This document shows, piece by piece, positions 7,973 to 17,688 of a DNA stretch of 39,260 nucleotides (positions are counted from its first letter, which is position 1; each line of letters begins with the position of its first letter). The notes beneath the pieces were generated by a model that saw only the letters and a program-made list of their open reading frames with translations, searched no databases and was not told the DNA's origin. A program made the position numbers and the translations under genes. Origin of the DNA: Flavobacteriales bacterium (lineage in GTDB: Bacteria > Bacteroidota > Bacteroidia > Flavobacteriales > Flavobacteriaceae); NCBI GenBank assembly GCA_026993355.1, contig JALWTX010000018.1, forward strand, positions 1 to 39,260. Direction: 5' to 3'.

Positions 7973-9691
7973 TTATTGTTTTATGATGCGTAAATATTTA
8001 TATTGCCCCTTGTTTAATATAAGGCGGATGAAATAAATCCCTTTTTTCAAGTCAGATACATCAATAGTTGATTGTATGACATCGCCATGGCGAACTACTC
8101 GCTTAGAAAGATCGGTTATCACGTACTTTTTAACTTGAGGCATTTCTAAATGCAATAAATTATGCACCGGATTGGGATAAAATTGACCGGAGTTTTCTTT
8201 ATTTTCGTCAATCGACAAGCTACTACAATCGACCACATTGACAGGTTGGTTACCCATGACAATTTGAAAACTTGTCGCATTTATCGAAATCCCACCTGCC
8301 GAACTTACGTTAATAGCCGTTTGCCCTGTTAAAGCATTTGTTGTATAGCTCAAGTTATTCCGGTTACAGGTGTTTTGATTATTACCGTCCACATTAAAAA
8401 CAGCTAAATCGGGCACATTATAAGCGGGATCTTCGTAGTAGCCCAACTTCATGTTCATAGGCACACCGGTTACTGAATTATAATTCTTCGAAATATCCGG
8501 ATAATAGGTTTGTGGCATTTGAGCATCCCAGAAATTATACGGGTCCGTTCCGGGTTCTGTATTTGGAATTAAATATTGATAGCCATTTCCTGCTATTTGT
8601 CCGTTTGTTTTATCAAACTCAAAAACAATTACATTAGACTCGGCTATTTGGTTGGTATTAGAGGCTGAAATATTGCTACTGCGGTCATAGCCTGTTATCA
8701 CCAAATTATTGGCATTTGACAAAGAAGGCGTCAATGTAAAACCATATTTATCGTTGGATGCACTTGTCGCATACCATGATTGGGAAGATATAATATTACC
8801 ATTGGCATTATTTAAGACGGTAACACCAAACATATAGGTATCCGTATAATTAACCAGAAGATAAATTTTGTCAGCATTGGCATCGTAATAAGCATCAGCC
8901 GCCACATCATATTGATTGCCTAACATATAACTGGCATCCCAAGATTGAGAAAAATCATAGGATATTTTATGGGCCAATACGCCACTCTTGCTTGCATCAT
9001 AAGTTGCCACACCAAGCACAAAATAGCCATCACCTGTATCTATCACTTTAGAAGCATTGGTTATTTTTGGTGATACATTGGCCATAGAACTGATTTCGGT
9101 AGCAATAAGCGGCCGTAAATTCTCATCGGTACGGATAAGGATACCATCATTATCTTGATTGGACAAAATATTATATCCGGAAATGACATAACCGGGGTCG
9201 GGCATACCGTCATTATTATAATCGCCCTCGGTATAAATCACATGAAAAGCTTCGGTAAAAAAATTAGGTGATATGACATCATAATAAAAAATATACGTAA
9301 AATTATTCATCGTGATGTTGTATTTGGCAGCAAACATTTTGCGTAAACCCGGCGAAACCTCTACACTACCTACCAAAACCAAATCATTTTGATGAATAAG
9401 CATATCGAACAAGCGTAGGTTAGATAAATTATTAGCCAATAGTGTATAAGCAAACAGCACATTGCCGGAAGGATCATTTTTTTGTAAGAAAGGTTCGTAT
9501 AAATTCATATTCGGCGTGAAAAAATTCCCGCCAATAAAAAAACTGTATGGTTGCGTTACCATTACTTCCATATTTAAATCGTGGTAAACATGACCTGAAG
9601 CATCATAATATTTTTCAAATTGCTGCGCTTCGAGGCTCGAGGCAAAAAAGAACAAACTCAAAAAAGAGATAAAATGTAGTTTTGATTTCAT
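7973..9691 (-). CDS. T9SS-exported protein of unknown function
   Basis: A 572-aa secreted protein. It opens with a signal peptide (MKSKLHFISFLSLFFFASSL, cleavage near E-A-Q-Q) and closes with a type A T9SS sorting domain of about 75 residues (FYPNPVHNLLHLEM, then KKGIYFIRLIL and a basic end). The middle is rich in short beta strands, asparagine and tyrosine, with phrases such as DGYFVLGVATYD, ANNLVITGYDRS and DKIYLLVNY that recall a degenerate propeller; I do not recognise a named domain. The absence of cysteine pairs, a metal site or a protease motif gives no hint of activity. It is a single-gene unit, ended by the hairpin at 7924-7950. Confidence 0.8.
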   Translation of the reverse strand: MKSKLHFISFLSLFFFASSLEAQQFEKYYDASGHVYHDLNMEVMVTQPYSFFIGGNFFTPNMNLYEPFLQKNDPSGNVLFAYTLLANNLSNLRLFDMLIHQNDLVLVGSVEVSPGLRKMFAAKYNITMNNFTYIFYYDVISPNFFTEAFHVIYTEGDYNNDGMPDPGYVISGYNILSNQDNDGILIRTDENLRPLIATEISSMANVSPKITNASKVIDTGDGYFVLGVATYDASKSGVLAHKISYDFSQSWDASYMLGNQYDVAADAYYDANADKIYLLVNYTDTYMFGVTVLNNANGNIISSQSWYATSASNDKYGFTLTPSLSNANNLVITGYDRSSNISASNTNQIAESNVIVFEFDKTNGQIAGNGYQYLIPNTEPGTDPYNFWDAQMPQTYYPDISKNYNSVTGVPMNMKLGYYEDPAYNVPDLAVFNVDGNNQNTCNRNNLSYTTNALTGQTAINVSSAGGISINATSFQIVMGNQPVNVVDCSSLSIDENKENSGQFYPNPVHNLLHLEMPQVKKYVITDLSKRVVRHGDVIQSTIDVSDLKKGIYFIRLILNKGQYKYLRIIKQ

Positions 9692-9844
9692 AAAAGGAGA
9701 ATTTTAAATATTTAATTAAAAATACCCACTTTAACCCCTCCAAACAAAGTTCATTTAATAAAACAGCCTTTTGATTGACTTAAATACTTAGTTGATAACT
9801 TAAAAACATTAAATTTTTCATTTACAAGAAAATTTTCTCTTTTG
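9692..9844. other. Intergenic stretch upstream of 7973 gene
   Basis: AT-rich 153 bases between the T9SS gene start and the copper ATPase stop, both on the minus strand. Minus-strand TTTG (near 9741) and TATTTTTA (near 9719) are about 16 bases apart and could be a weak promoter for the T9SS gene, with the last -7 base off consensus. I see no clear terminator for the copper cluster here. Confidence 0.3.
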
Positions 9845-12325
9845 TTATATTAATGAGACCTTACGCAAACGTAAAGAATTGGCAATAACCGATACCGAAC
9901 TAAAACTCATAGCTGCCGCTGCAATCATAGGCGATAGTAACAAACCGAAAAACGGATATAAAACACCTGCGGCAATAGGAACGCCTAAAACATTATAAAC
10001 AAAAGCAAAAAATAAATTTTGTTTGATGTTTTTCATGACGGCTCTCCCTAAATTGACGGCTTTAACAATTCCCATTAAATCGCCTTTTACCAATGTTACT
10101 TCACTGCTTTCCATGGCAACATCGGTTCCGGTTCCCATGGCAATACCGATATCTGCTTGTGCCAATGCCGGTGCATCATTGATACCATCGCCTGCCATAG
10201 CAACAATTTTTTCTTTGCCTTGTAAATCTTTGATTACTTGCAATTTATCTTGTGGCAAGCATTCCGCTTTAAAATTTGTTAAGTTCAATTGGTCCGCTAC
10301 GAATTTTGCCGTTAGTTGGTTGTCACCGGTAAGCATAATCACTTCAATCCCTTCATCTTGTAAACGTTTGATGGCTTCTTTACTGCTTTCTTTTATGGCA
10401 TCAGTAATGGTTATAAAACCTAAAACAATACCGTCAACAGCAATGTATGACACAGTTTTTCCATATTTTTGTTCTTCTTTTACGGCATTTTCTATTTCCG
10501 TTGGTAATTTTGCTTGAATTTGTTCCATTAACTTTTTATTTCCCAATGCAATTTGTTTCCCATTCACTTTACCCATAACACCTTTACCTGAAACGGATTG
10601 AAAATCAACAACATTCAACAATATTGTTTTTTTCTTTTTAGCATATCGTACAATTGCCTCTGCTAGCGGATGTTCACTATGATTGTTAACCGAGGCAATT
10701 AATTGTAATAAGTTATCTTCATCATTACCCAAATAATCAACCACTTTTTCAACTGAGGGCTTACCTTCGGTAATAGTTCCGGTTTTATCGGTTATCAACA
10801 CATTTACTTTATTCAAATTTTCAATTGCTTCTGCATTTTTAATTAACACACCGTTTTGAGCACCTTTTCCCACGCCAACCATAACAGACATGGGAGTTGC
10901 CAAACCCAAAGCACAAGGACAAGCTATAATCAGCACGGCAATAGCATTGACAAAAGCATAAACCAGTGCAGGTTCCGGCCCGAAAGACTTCCAAACTATA
11001 AAGGTTACAACCGAAACACCCACAACAATCGGCACAAAATACTTCGAAATTTTATCGGCTAATTTTTGAATTGGAGCACGACTTCGACTTGCCGAATTTA
11101 CCATTTGAATAATTTGGGATAACAAGGTTTCCGCACCGACTTTTTCAGCTCTCATGACAAAAGATTGGGTACCATTGATGGTTCCGGCACTCACAGTATC
11201 ACCGGTTTGTTTATCTACCGGAATAGGTTCTCCGGTAATCATACTTTCATCAATACTACTATGCCCTTCGGTTATTTTTCCATCCACAGGAATTTTATCG
11301 CCCGGCTTCACACGTAACAAATCACCTTTTTTAATTTTGTTAATAGCAATAACTTTATCACCTTCGGGGGTAACCAAAGTTGCCTCGGTTGGTGCTAATT
11401 TTAAAAGCTCTTTAATGGCACCACTGGTTTGACTGTGTGCTTTGGCTTCTAATAACTGACCTAACAAAACTAATGTCAAAATGACGGTAACAGCCTCAAA
11501 ATAAACATAAACAGTTCCGGTTTCCGTTTTAAACTGATCGGGAAAAACATCAGGAAAAAGTAAAGCAAATACACTAAACACAAAAGCAACTCCGGAGCCT
11601 AAACCAATCAAAGTAAACATATTGAGATTCCGGGTTTTTATGGAAGTATAAGCTCTTTCAAAAAACATCCAAGCGGCATAAAAGACAACCGGAAGTGAGA
11701 GTGCAAACTGAATCCAATTCCAAGTGATTTGTGTAAATATTTTTCCTAAAGGATTACCGGGTATCAAATCTGACATGGCAATCAAAAAAACAGGAACGGT
11801 AAAGACCACGGCAATTTTAAATTTCTTTAATAAATCTTGATAAGTTTTATCTTCTTCACTTTCGGCAGGTTCCAAAGGAACTAAATCCATACCGCAAATA
11901 GGACAACTTCCCGGTTCATCACGAATAATTTCGGGATGCATAGGACAGGTATATTGTATGTCCGTTTGTAGTTTCGGTTGTTCAACCAACGGCATTCCGC
12001 AAACCGGACAATCGCCCGGTTTGTCATAAGTTTTTTCCCCTTCACAGTGCATCGGACAGTAAAAAACACCATTTCCTTCAACCGCTTTTTCGACTACTGC
12101 GTGTTTTTCGTGGCCGGGCATTTCAATAGTATAATGCAATCCGGCTTTGAGTAAAGTTTCTTGCAATTTTTCCAAAGGTATGTGTTGGCTCATTTCCAGA
12201 GTTACTTCTCCTTTTTTAAGATCTACATCAATTTTTGATATAGTTTTTATATTGCTTAAAGCACTTTCTACATTGGCTTTACAGCCAACACAAGTCATTC
12301 CTGTAATTTTATAAGTATGTTTCAT
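9845..12325 (-). CDS. copA: Cu+-exporting P1B-type ATPase
   Basis: An 826-aa copper-translocating ATPase of the inner membrane. The ATG at 12325 starts the HMA domain directly (G-M-T-C-V-G-C, C12 and C15); longer frames run back into the previous gene. After the HMA come two small cysteine modules at about 88-113 and 125-150 (YCPMHCEGE...CPVCGMPL and YTCPMHPEI...CPICGMDL), the heavy-metal-binding form found in Bacteroidota and CusB-type proteins. The core has the TGE loop, CPC in the membrane (C469-P-C471), the phosphorylated aspartate D513 in [11 protein letters not shown], a SEHPLAEAI nucleotide-domain motif and the hinge [10 protein letters not shown]. The CPC/HMA pattern points to Cu+ (or Ag+) export from the cytoplasm. 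It is the last gene of the cluster and starts 13 bases after the oxidase stop, so translation is probably coupled. Confidence 0.93.
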   Translation of the reverse strand: MKHTYKITGMTCVGCKANVESALSNIKTISKIDVDLKKGEVTLEMSQHIPLEKLQETLLKAGLHYTIEMPGHEKHAVVEKAVEGNGVFYCPMHCEGEKTYDKPGDCPVCGMPLVEQPKLQTDIQYTCPMHPEIIRDEPGSCPICGMDLVPLEPAESEEDKTYQDLLKKFKIAVVFTVPVFLIAMSDLIPGNPLGKIFTQITWNWIQFALSLPVVFYAAWMFFERAYTSIKTRNLNMFTLIGLGSGVAFVFSVFALLFPDVFPDQFKTETGTVYVYFEAVTVILTLVLLGQLLEAKAHSQTSGAIKELLKLAPTEATLVTPEGDKVIAINKIKKGDLLRVKPGDKIPVDGKITEGHSSIDESMITGEPIPVDKQTGDTVSAGTINGTQSFVMRAEKVGAETLLSQIIQMVNSASRSRAPIQKLADKISKYFVPIVVGVSVVTFIVWKSFGPEPALVYAFVNAIAVLIIACPCALGLATPMSVMVGVGKGAQNGVLIKNAEAIENLNKVNVLITDKTGTITEGKPSVEKVVDYLGNDEDNLLQLIASVNNHSEHPLAEAIVRYAKKKKTILLNVVDFQSVSGKGVMGKVNGKQIALGNKKLMEQIQAKLPTEIENAVKEEQKYGKTVSYIAVDGIVLGFITITDAIKESSKEAIKRLQDEGIEVIMLTGDNQLTAKFVADQLNLTNFKAECLPQDKLQVIKDLQGKEKIVAMAGDGINDAPALAQADIGIAMGTGTDVAMESSEVTLVKGDLMGIVKAVNLGRAVMKNIKQNLFFAFVYNVLGVPIAAGVLYPFFGLLLSPMIAAAAMSFSSVSVIANSLRLRKVSLI

Positions 12326-12338
12326 GATTTCTATTTTT

Positions 12339-14591
12339 TTAAAAACGTATTGAAATTCCTGCACCGGCTCCATAACGATTGTCATAACTAGCCGTTAGCG
12401 AAAAATCTCTTGATAATAAATATTCTGCTCCTGCATTCCATACCGTCTCGGTTTGAAAAACCGTGTTGGCAGGTATTGTATTGATCAAACCAAAATCCAT
12501 TTGATATTCATAATATCCGAAAACAGAAATTCTTTTAAATAACATAATGCTTTTACTCAAAGCTATTCTTGGTCTTAATTCGTTGTCAATTCGTGCGTCT
12601 AAACCAAAAAGATAAGGTGTTAGATAACGTATCCCTGCAACAGCTGTTGTGTTGAAATTAGTGGTATTATTCGGGATGGTATTTTCGACATTTACCCCAC
12701 CAAATAGACGTAAATAGTCATGTAAATAATATTCATAAGTAGCTTCTGCTTCTCCGTTTTTATTAAAACCGTATTCAACAGAAAAATTAAATTGATTTCT
12801 AATATTTGAGGTCGTATAGCGTAATGAAGCAACACTTGAAGTTAATTCTGCCGTTCCCCATCCATAATAACGATCCGTTTCAGCAATCAATTTTTTAACA
12901 GGAAACTTCTTCATTCTTGGGTCTCTTGGTGTTTCATAACTCAAGACTCTTGCCATGCCACCCATCATATGATAAAGGATGTGACAATGAAAAAACCAAT
13001 CACCATATTCATTACCGTAAAACTCAATGGTAACTTTTTGCATTGGTGGTACATTTACAGTGTGTTTTAAAGGCGAATAATCTCCATTTTTATTGATAAC
13101 TCTAAAAAAATGACCGTGCAAGTGCATAGGGTGATGCATCATAGTTAAATTATTCAACGTGATTCTGGTTACCTGATTAGCTTTGATTTTTATCTTATCT
13201 GTTTCTGATAACGGGACCCCATTCATACTCCAAATATAGCGTTGCATATTGCCGGTAAGGTTTAATAAAATTTCCTTAACGGGTATATTTTTATCAAAAT
13301 TTGTTTTTTGGGGTGACTTTAAATAATCATAATTATACGGGGATTTCATTCTCATTTTTATAGTAGATGTTTTTTTAGCTTCACTCGTTTTATTCATTGT
13401 CATTTTCATTGGCTTGTCCGTATTTCCTTTATTAGATTTCATTTGCATTCCATATTCTTTTTTCATTGCAAAACGTTCGTCTTTTTTAGGTCTGAATTTT
13501 AAAGCGTGAGCCCCCATTTTCATATCCATTTTTGCCATATTCTTCATCATTTTAATTTTATCCGGTTTTGGAATATCAGCAGCTTTTATAGTTTCTCCAC
13601 TACCCAAATAAGCCGAAGCGGTACCCGAACCATCTTGTGCTGTTATTTTAAATTCTATTTTTTTATTTTCAGGAATGGTTACGATAAAGTCATAAGCTTC
13701 TGCAATAGCTATAAATATTTTATTTTTTTTAACCGGTACAACATCCAGACCATCAGCAGACACTAATACCGGATTTCCGCCACCAAAAGTGATCCAAAAA
13801 CTGGTTGATGCGCCACCATCTATAATGCGTAAACGAACTTTATCACCTGCTTTTAGATCAGGATATTCCATACGTTGTTTGCCGTTGATTAAAAAAGCGG
13901 GATAATAAATATCAGCAATATCTACACCTTCCATACGTTGTTTCCAAAATTTTAATTGTGCGCCAAAAGCGCCGCCTTTTATCACATTGAATAATGGAAT
14001 ATTGGTCCCTTTTTTTACACCGTACCACTCGTTTCCACGTTTTAAATTTTTAAGTACTTTCATTGGATTTTCATTTGTCCAATCCGATAACATTAGTACA
14101 ACATCTTTATCATAATCTAATGTTTTTACTTTTGGATGAATGACAATAGCCCCAAAAACACCTATTTGTTCTTGCAACATTGTATGACCGTGATACCAAT
14201 ACGTTCCGGATTGTTTGATAGGAAATTCGTATTTAAGCGTTTCGCCGGGTTCAATAGGTGGGGTTGTCAAATATGGCACACCATCATAAAAATTGGGCAA
14301 TAATAAACCGTGCCAATGGATGGACGTTTCTTCGTCCATTTCATTTTTAACATAAATCACAGCGTATTCCCCTTCGGTAAATTCCAATGTGGGTCCGGGA
14401 ATTGTGCCGTTGATGGTCATTCCCATAACTTCTTTTCCTGCCTTATTAACTTTTTCTTGTTTTAAGGTGAGTTTATATTCTCTAACAGGCAATTTATCTA
14501 CATTTCCTTCTACCGAAGCTTCTGTTTGTGCTTGACTTTTCATACTCATTATAAAGAGTAAAAGCATTAATATTTTTATTGTTGTTTTCAT
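12339..14591 (-). CDS. Multicopper oxidase fused to CopB-like barrel domain
   Basis: A 750-aa secreted protein with a signal peptide (to about residue 22). Residues 40-570 form a CopA/PcoA-type multicopper oxidase. The copper ligands are visible: IHWHG (H92, H94), YWYHGH (H134, H136), HHPMHLHGH (H487, H490, H492) and [11 protein letters not shown] (H535, C536, H537, H541 region), with the T1 cysteine in place. A Met-rich stretch lies at about 345-420, as in cuprous oxidases. Residues 574-750 are unlike an oxidase: alternating aromatic beta strands ([20 protein letters not shown]) ending in [13 protein letters not shown] and a terminal aromatic, matching an outer-membrane CopB/PcoB-like barrel, which is normally a separate protein. 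Expected role: oxidation of Cu+ in the periplasm or at the outer membrane. The fusion would tether the enzyme to that membrane. Confidence 0.9.
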   Translation of the reverse strand: MKTTIKILMLLLFIMSMKSQAQTEASVEGNVDKLPVREYKLTLKQEKVNKAGKEVMGMTINGTIPGPTLEFTEGEYAVIYVKNEMDEETSIHWHGLLLPNFYDGVPYLTTPPIEPGETLKYEFPIKQSGTYWYHGHTMLQEQIGVFGAIVIHPKVKTLDYDKDVVLMLSDWTNENPMKVLKNLKRGNEWYGVKKGTNIPLFNVIKGGAFGAQLKFWKQRMEGVDIADIYYPAFLINGKQRMEYPDLKAGDKVRLRIIDGGASTSFWITFGGGNPVLVSADGLDVVPVKKNKIFIAIAEAYDFIVTIPENKKIEFKITAQDGSGTASAYLGSGETIKAADIPKPDKIKMMKNMAKMDMKMGAHALKFRPKKDERFAMKKEYGMQMKSNKGNTDKPMKMTMNKTSEAKKTSTIKMRMKSPYNYDYLKSPQKTNFDKNIPVKEILLNLTGNMQRYIWSMNGVPLSETDKIKIKANQVTRITLNNLTMMHHPMHLHGHFFRVINKNGDYSPLKHTVNVPPMQKVTIEFYGNEYGDWFFHCHILYHMMGGMARVLSYETPRDPRMKKFPVKKLIAETDRYYGWGTAELTSSVASLRYTTSNIRNQFNFSVEYGFNKNGEAEATYEYYLHDYLRLFGGVNVENTIPNNTTNFNTTAVAGIRYLTPYLFGLDARIDNELRPRIALSKSIMLFKRISVFGYYEYQMDFGLINTIPANTVFQTETVWNAGAEYLLSRDFSLTASYDNRYGAGAGISIRF

Positions 14592-14616
14592 TTTTCTTTT
14601 TTTATGGAATTGGAAC

Positions 14617-15945
14617 TTATTCTTTTTTAAACATTCTAATAATTAACCGGTTGCTTTTTTCGTAACTGAAATAGCTGATCATCCAATTGATACCCACCAG
14701 TAATTTATTGCGAAAACCGCTAATGGACATTAAATGCACGAATGACCATAATAGCCAAGCGAAATAACCGGCGAATTTTAATTTGCCCAAATCGGCAACG
14801 GCTCTGCGTTTTCCAATGGTTGCTAGTGAACCTTTATCTTTATAGACAAAAGTTTTTAAGGGTTTATGGTTGACGAGATTCATAATATTTCGAGCCAAAA
14901 TTTTTCCTTGTTGAATGGCCAGTTGTGCCACTTGCGGATGTCCTTCGGGTGTTTGTTTGGTCATAACTGCGGCAATATCGCCTATGGCAAACACATTGTT
15001 TAAGTCTTCAACTTGCAGATATTGGTTTGTTTTTAACCGGTTTTCTTTTGTGAAACAGTTTTTACCAATTCCTCTCGGCACTTGACCTTTTACACCGGCT
15101 GTCCAAATAAGATTTTTAGCTAGTAACTTCTTGCCACTTTTTGCACTTACATTTTTTCCATCGAAATCGACAACAATTTCATTTAACATAACTTCTACAT
15201 TTAAAGCTTGTAAATATTTTAGGGCATTCTTAGAGGCTTTTTCTGACATAGACGAAATAAGACGGTCTGAACCTTCAACCAAATAGATTTTCATAATTGA
15301 TGCAGGATATTCAGGATAATCTTTGGGTAAAATATATTTGCAAAATTCTGCCAATGCACCTGCCATTTCAACACCTGCGGGACCACCACCGACAATCACA
15401 AAATTAGTGAGTGCATCGCGGTCTTTGTTATTGCAAGTGATCGTGGCTTGTTCCAAATTTTGAAGCATTTGATGTCGTATATTCAAAGAATCACGGATGG
15501 TTTTCATCCCCAAACTCTGTGCTTCTATTTTTTTATTTCCAAAAAAATTAGTCGTTGTTCCGGTTGCAATGACCAAAAAATCGTAAGTAAGCGAACCTTT
15601 GTTTGTTTGAATAACTTGTGTGTCAGTATCAACCATTTCAACTACTGCTAAGCGAAAAATGACATTTTTATAGCCCGAAATTTGTTTTCTGAAAGGAAAA
15701 GCCAAATGATCCGGTTCTAATCCGCTTGTAGCAACTTGATATAGCAGGGGCTGAAATTGATGAAAATTGTTCTTATCAATTAGTATAACCTGAACGGGTT
15801 TCTTTTTCAAACCTTTAATTAAAGATAAACCTGCAAAGCCACCACCGATAACCACGACTCTTGGATATTTAGAGTCCGGCAAACAAATCGTATCCTTTTG
15901 TGAAGGATATGTTTTCTTATTAATGGATGTATTATGATGGATCAT
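14617..15945 (-). CDS. NDH-2-like FAD-dependent oxidoreductase
   Basis: A 442-aa flavoprotein of the type II NADH dehydrogenase family. There are two dinucleotide folds: FAD site VVVIGGGFAGLSL (G34, G36, G39) and NAD site NFVIVGGGPAGVEMAG (G186, G188, G191). The FAD-closing motif NVFAIGDIAA lies at about 318-326. A C-terminal hydrophobic or amphipathic stretch (about 385-430, GYFAWLLWSFVHLMSISGFR) fits peripheral attachment to the inner membrane. Such enzymes pass electrons from NADH to menaquinone without proton pumping. Its place between the SHOCT gene (27-base gap) and the oxidase (25-base gap) suggests co-transcription. A role in coping with copper damage to iron-sulfur respiratory enzymes, or in cupric reduction, is inference only. 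Confidence 0.88.
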   Translation of the reverse strand: MIHHNTSINKKTYPSQKDTICLPDSKYPRVVVIGGGFAGLSLIKGLKKKPVQVILIDKNNFHQFQPLLYQVATSGLEPDHLAFPFRKQISGYKNVIFRLAVVEMVDTDTQVIQTNKGSLTYDFLVIATGTTTNFFGNKKIEAQSLGMKTIRDSLNIRHQMLQNLEQATITCNNKDRDALTNFVIVGGGPAGVEMAGALAEFCKYILPKDYPEYPASIMKIYLVEGSDRLISSMSEKASKNALKYLQALNVEVMLNEIVVDFDGKNVSAKSGKKLLAKNLIWTAGVKGQVPRGIGKNCFTKENRLKTNQYLQVEDLNNVFAIGDIAAVMTKQTPEGHPQVAQLAIQQGKILARNIMNLVNHKPLKTFVYKDKGSLATIGKRRAVADLGKLKFAGYFAWLLWSFVHLMSISGFRNKLLVGINWMISYFSYEKSNRLIIRMFKKE

Positions 15946-15972
15946 TTTGTAGGCTTTGCAGATTTTCTTAAT

Positions 15973-16185
15973 TTATTGTTTTAAGGTTTCTTTCAATTTT
16001 TCAAATTCTTCTTTTGTTATTTCTCCTGCTGCCAATCTCTTTTTTAATATTTCCATAGGTGTATCGACATTAGGATTTTTTGCACGATTGTTTATTAAGA
16101 AATAATAGACAACAACAGCAATTAATATCCAAAAAATCCATGAACCGCCATGCATTCCGAAAAAATTTCCATTATAATTATGCAT
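15973..16185 (-). CDS. SHOCT-domain single-pass membrane protein
   Basis: A 70-aa protein with one membrane helix (about residues 15-31, WIFWILIAVVVYYFLI) and a C-terminal SHOCT motif: D-T-P-M-E-I-L-K-K-R-L-A-A-G-E-I-T-K-E-E-F-E-K-L-K. SHOCT is a short helical module found at the ends of many bacterial proteins with no defined chemistry, thought to mediate oligomerisation. The N-terminus holds two histidines and methionines (MHNYNGNFFGMHGG) facing the periplasm if the helix is oriented N-out, a possible copper contact. Proteins of this type are commonly found beside copper and heavy-metal genes in Bacteroidota. It is a member of the cluster by spacing on both sides (77 and 27 bases). Confidence 0.8.
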   Translation of the reverse strand: MHNYNGNFFGMHGGSWIFWILIAVVVYYFLINNRAKNPNVDTPMEILKKRLAAGEITKEEFEKLKETLKQ

Positions 16186-16262
16186 AATTTTTGTTTTTAA
16201 AAGTTAAATTTTATAGTAAACACAACGGCAACAGACTTTATTGACGGTGTGTTGTTTTTTTA

Positions 16263-16727
16263 CTAATGTTTATATCCGTCTTTATTTTTCATATCCATAT
16301 CATTCATCATATTCATTCTTTTGTCTTTCATCATTTGCATAGATGCTTGCATGCATTTTTCGCTCATCATGCCTTTATCTTTCATCATTTGCATCATCAT
16401 TTTCATTTTATTGCCGTCTTTCATCATATTTTGCATTATCTCTTTCATCGTTTCTGGGTTTTGCATCATTTTGGCTTTCATCATTTTCATTCCTTTACCT
16501 TGCATCATCATTTGCATCATTTGTTGGTCGTTTTGCATCATTTGCATGGCTTTGGGATTTTCTTTTAATTTGGTCATGAATTCGGTTATCATTTCCGGAC
16601 TGTTTGACATTTTTTGCATCATCTGACTGCGCATTTCCGGATTATTGAGCAGGGTTTGCAGGTCCATTTTTGAATTACAGCCTACAAGGGCAAATATTCC
16701 TGTTACTAATACGATAAGTGTTTTCAT
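16263..16727 (-). CDS. Methionine-rich lipoprotein, probable copper binder
   Basis: A 154-aa protein with a lipoprotein signal (MKTLIVLVTGIFALVGC, lipobox L-V-G-C, Cys17). I count 42 methionines (27%), mostly as M-M, M-x-M and M-M-M groups among lysines and glutamines, e.g. MQMMQNDQQMMQMMMQGKGM. Periplasmic Met-rich motifs bind Cu+ and Ag+, so this should be a membrane-anchored copper sponge or chaperone, possibly handing copper to the oxidase downstream. It contains only one cysteine besides the lipid anchor. There are recurrent segments of N-P-E-M/N-P-E-T/N-P-K-A, suggesting internal duplication. The opposite strand carries long open frames rich in His and Phe, which are shadows of the ATG repeats. 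It lies 81 bases downstream of the regulator gene in the same direction. Confidence 0.85.
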   Translation of the reverse strand: MKTLIVLVTGIFALVGCNSKMDLQTLLNNPEMRSQMMQKMSNSPEMITEFMTKLKENPKAMQMMQNDQQMMQMMMQGKGMKMMKAKMMQNPETMKEIMQNMMKDGNKMKMMMQMMKDKGMMSEKCMQASMQMMKDKRMNMMNDMDMKNKDGYKH

Positions 16728-16808
16728 AATTTTTATGTTTAAATGTTCATAATAATTTGATACTGTAAAAGTCCTTCAATTTCATCTTCTTCTTGTGCAT
16801 AATTTTGG

Positions 16809-17378
16809 TTATATTTTGTCTATTTTTTTTCTATTTCCGCCTCTTTTCTTAAATTCGGTGGGGGTAAAACCTGTAATTTGTTTAAACTGCCGCGAGAGAT
16901 ATTGCGGTGTACTGTAATTTAATTCATAAGATATTTCACTTAAAGTCAATTCATCGTAGATTAACAATTCTTTTACTCTTTCAATTTTTTGTTCAATAAT
17001 ATAATGTTCCAGTGTTCTCCCCTCAACTTCAGAAAACAATTTGCTGAGATAAGAGTACTCTACATTTAACTGATGACTTATAAAATCGGAATAATTCTGA
17101 TTGTCCGGTTTTTCTTTTTTATAATGAATAATATCAATAATTAAAGACTTGACTTTATTAATTAGAACTGCTTCTTTTTTTACAACCAGTTCAAAACCTT
17201 CTTTGAGCAAGATTTCTTTTATTTTCGATTCGCTATTTTTAAAAATATCATTATTCAATTCAATTTCACCTAATTTGATTGTGATAAGTGGAATACCGTT
17301 TTTAGACAATTCTTCTTTTATAACTTTAATGCACCTGTTACAGACCATGTTTTTTACCGATAACTTTTTATTTTCCAT
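16809..17378 (-). CDS. AraC-type regulator with N-terminal CxxC domain
   Basis: A 189-aa regulator. The ATG at 17378 (MENKKLSVKNMVCNRC) is preferred; the in-frame 17420 start adds 14 residues lying over a likely promoter. Residues 1-80 form an HMA/ferredoxin-like fold with C13 and C16 in N-M-V-C-N-R-C, followed by EIELNNDIF and EGFELVV strands; this resembles a copper chaperone with the metal pair kept. Residues 95-185 are an AraC/XylS double helix-turn-helix, with LTLSEISYELNYSTPQYLSR and a closing F-K-x-x-T-G-F-T-P-T-E-F-K-K. The likely role is sensing cytosolic Cu+ or a related metal and activating the genes downstream. This CxxC-AraC family is typical of Bacteroidota metal clusters. It is the first gene of the cluster and probably regulates itself. 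Confidence 0.88.
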   Translation of the reverse strand: MENKKLSVKNMVCNRCIKVIKEELSKNGIPLITIKLGEIELNNDIFKNSESKIKEILLKEGFELVVKKEAVLINKVKSLIIDIIHYKKEKPDNQNYSDFISHQLNVEYSYLSKLFSEVEGRTLEHYIIEQKIERVKELLIYDELTLSEISYELNYSTPQYLSRQFKQITGFTPTEFKKRGGNRKKIDKI

Positions 17379-17688
17379 ATCTTTAATTTTTTTTAAATTA
17401 AACACTTGATAAATATACAAACAATACTATCAGTTGCATGAGAAATTGTAAGTAAAGGTAAGCCTGATGAATATTTTAAGGAACTAACGTTATTTTTATT
17501 ACATTACTGTAAATAATTTAATGATTAACAAGTATTAAAACATACCGGATTAATTTTAAAATTTCTTTTCATAAAAACTGTCTCTAAGAATGATTTGTTT
17601 TTCTATCTTTATTGTCTAAATAAAATTCATACAATTAAGCAAATGATTGACTTTTTATTAAGGTCATATTAAAGCATAAGCCTAACCT
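17379..17688. other. Divergent promoter region, regulator and receptor
   Basis: 310 bases between the AraC-type gene (leftward) and the TonB-linked receptor (rightward). On the minus strand TATATTTA lies about 35 bases before the regulator ATG, one base off the TAnnTTTG consensus. Plus-strand TTTG and TATCTTTA near 17596-17613 are also near-matches. The stretch is AT-rich and holds no gene. No clear operator palindrome was found by eye. Confidence 0.4.

Noticed and set aside
10023-11432. Plus-strand frames opposite copA
   Set aside because: Complementary-strand shadows of a well-supported ATPase gene.
12326-12385. Upstream start for CopA giving 20 extra residues
   Set aside because: This would overlap the oxidase stop region and add residues absent from the family; the ATG at 12325 begins the HMA domain directly.
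16266-16626. Long plus-strand frames rich in His, Phe, Ile and Cys opposite the Met-rich gene
   Set aside because: They are the complement of the repeated ATG codons and have no plausible start, signal or domain.
16741-16805. Minus-strand reading EEDEIEGLLQYQIIMNI between the regulator and lipoprotein genes
   Set aside because: Protein-like but only about 20 residues, no start in frame, and the regulator ends where relatives end. Could be a fragment; too short to call.
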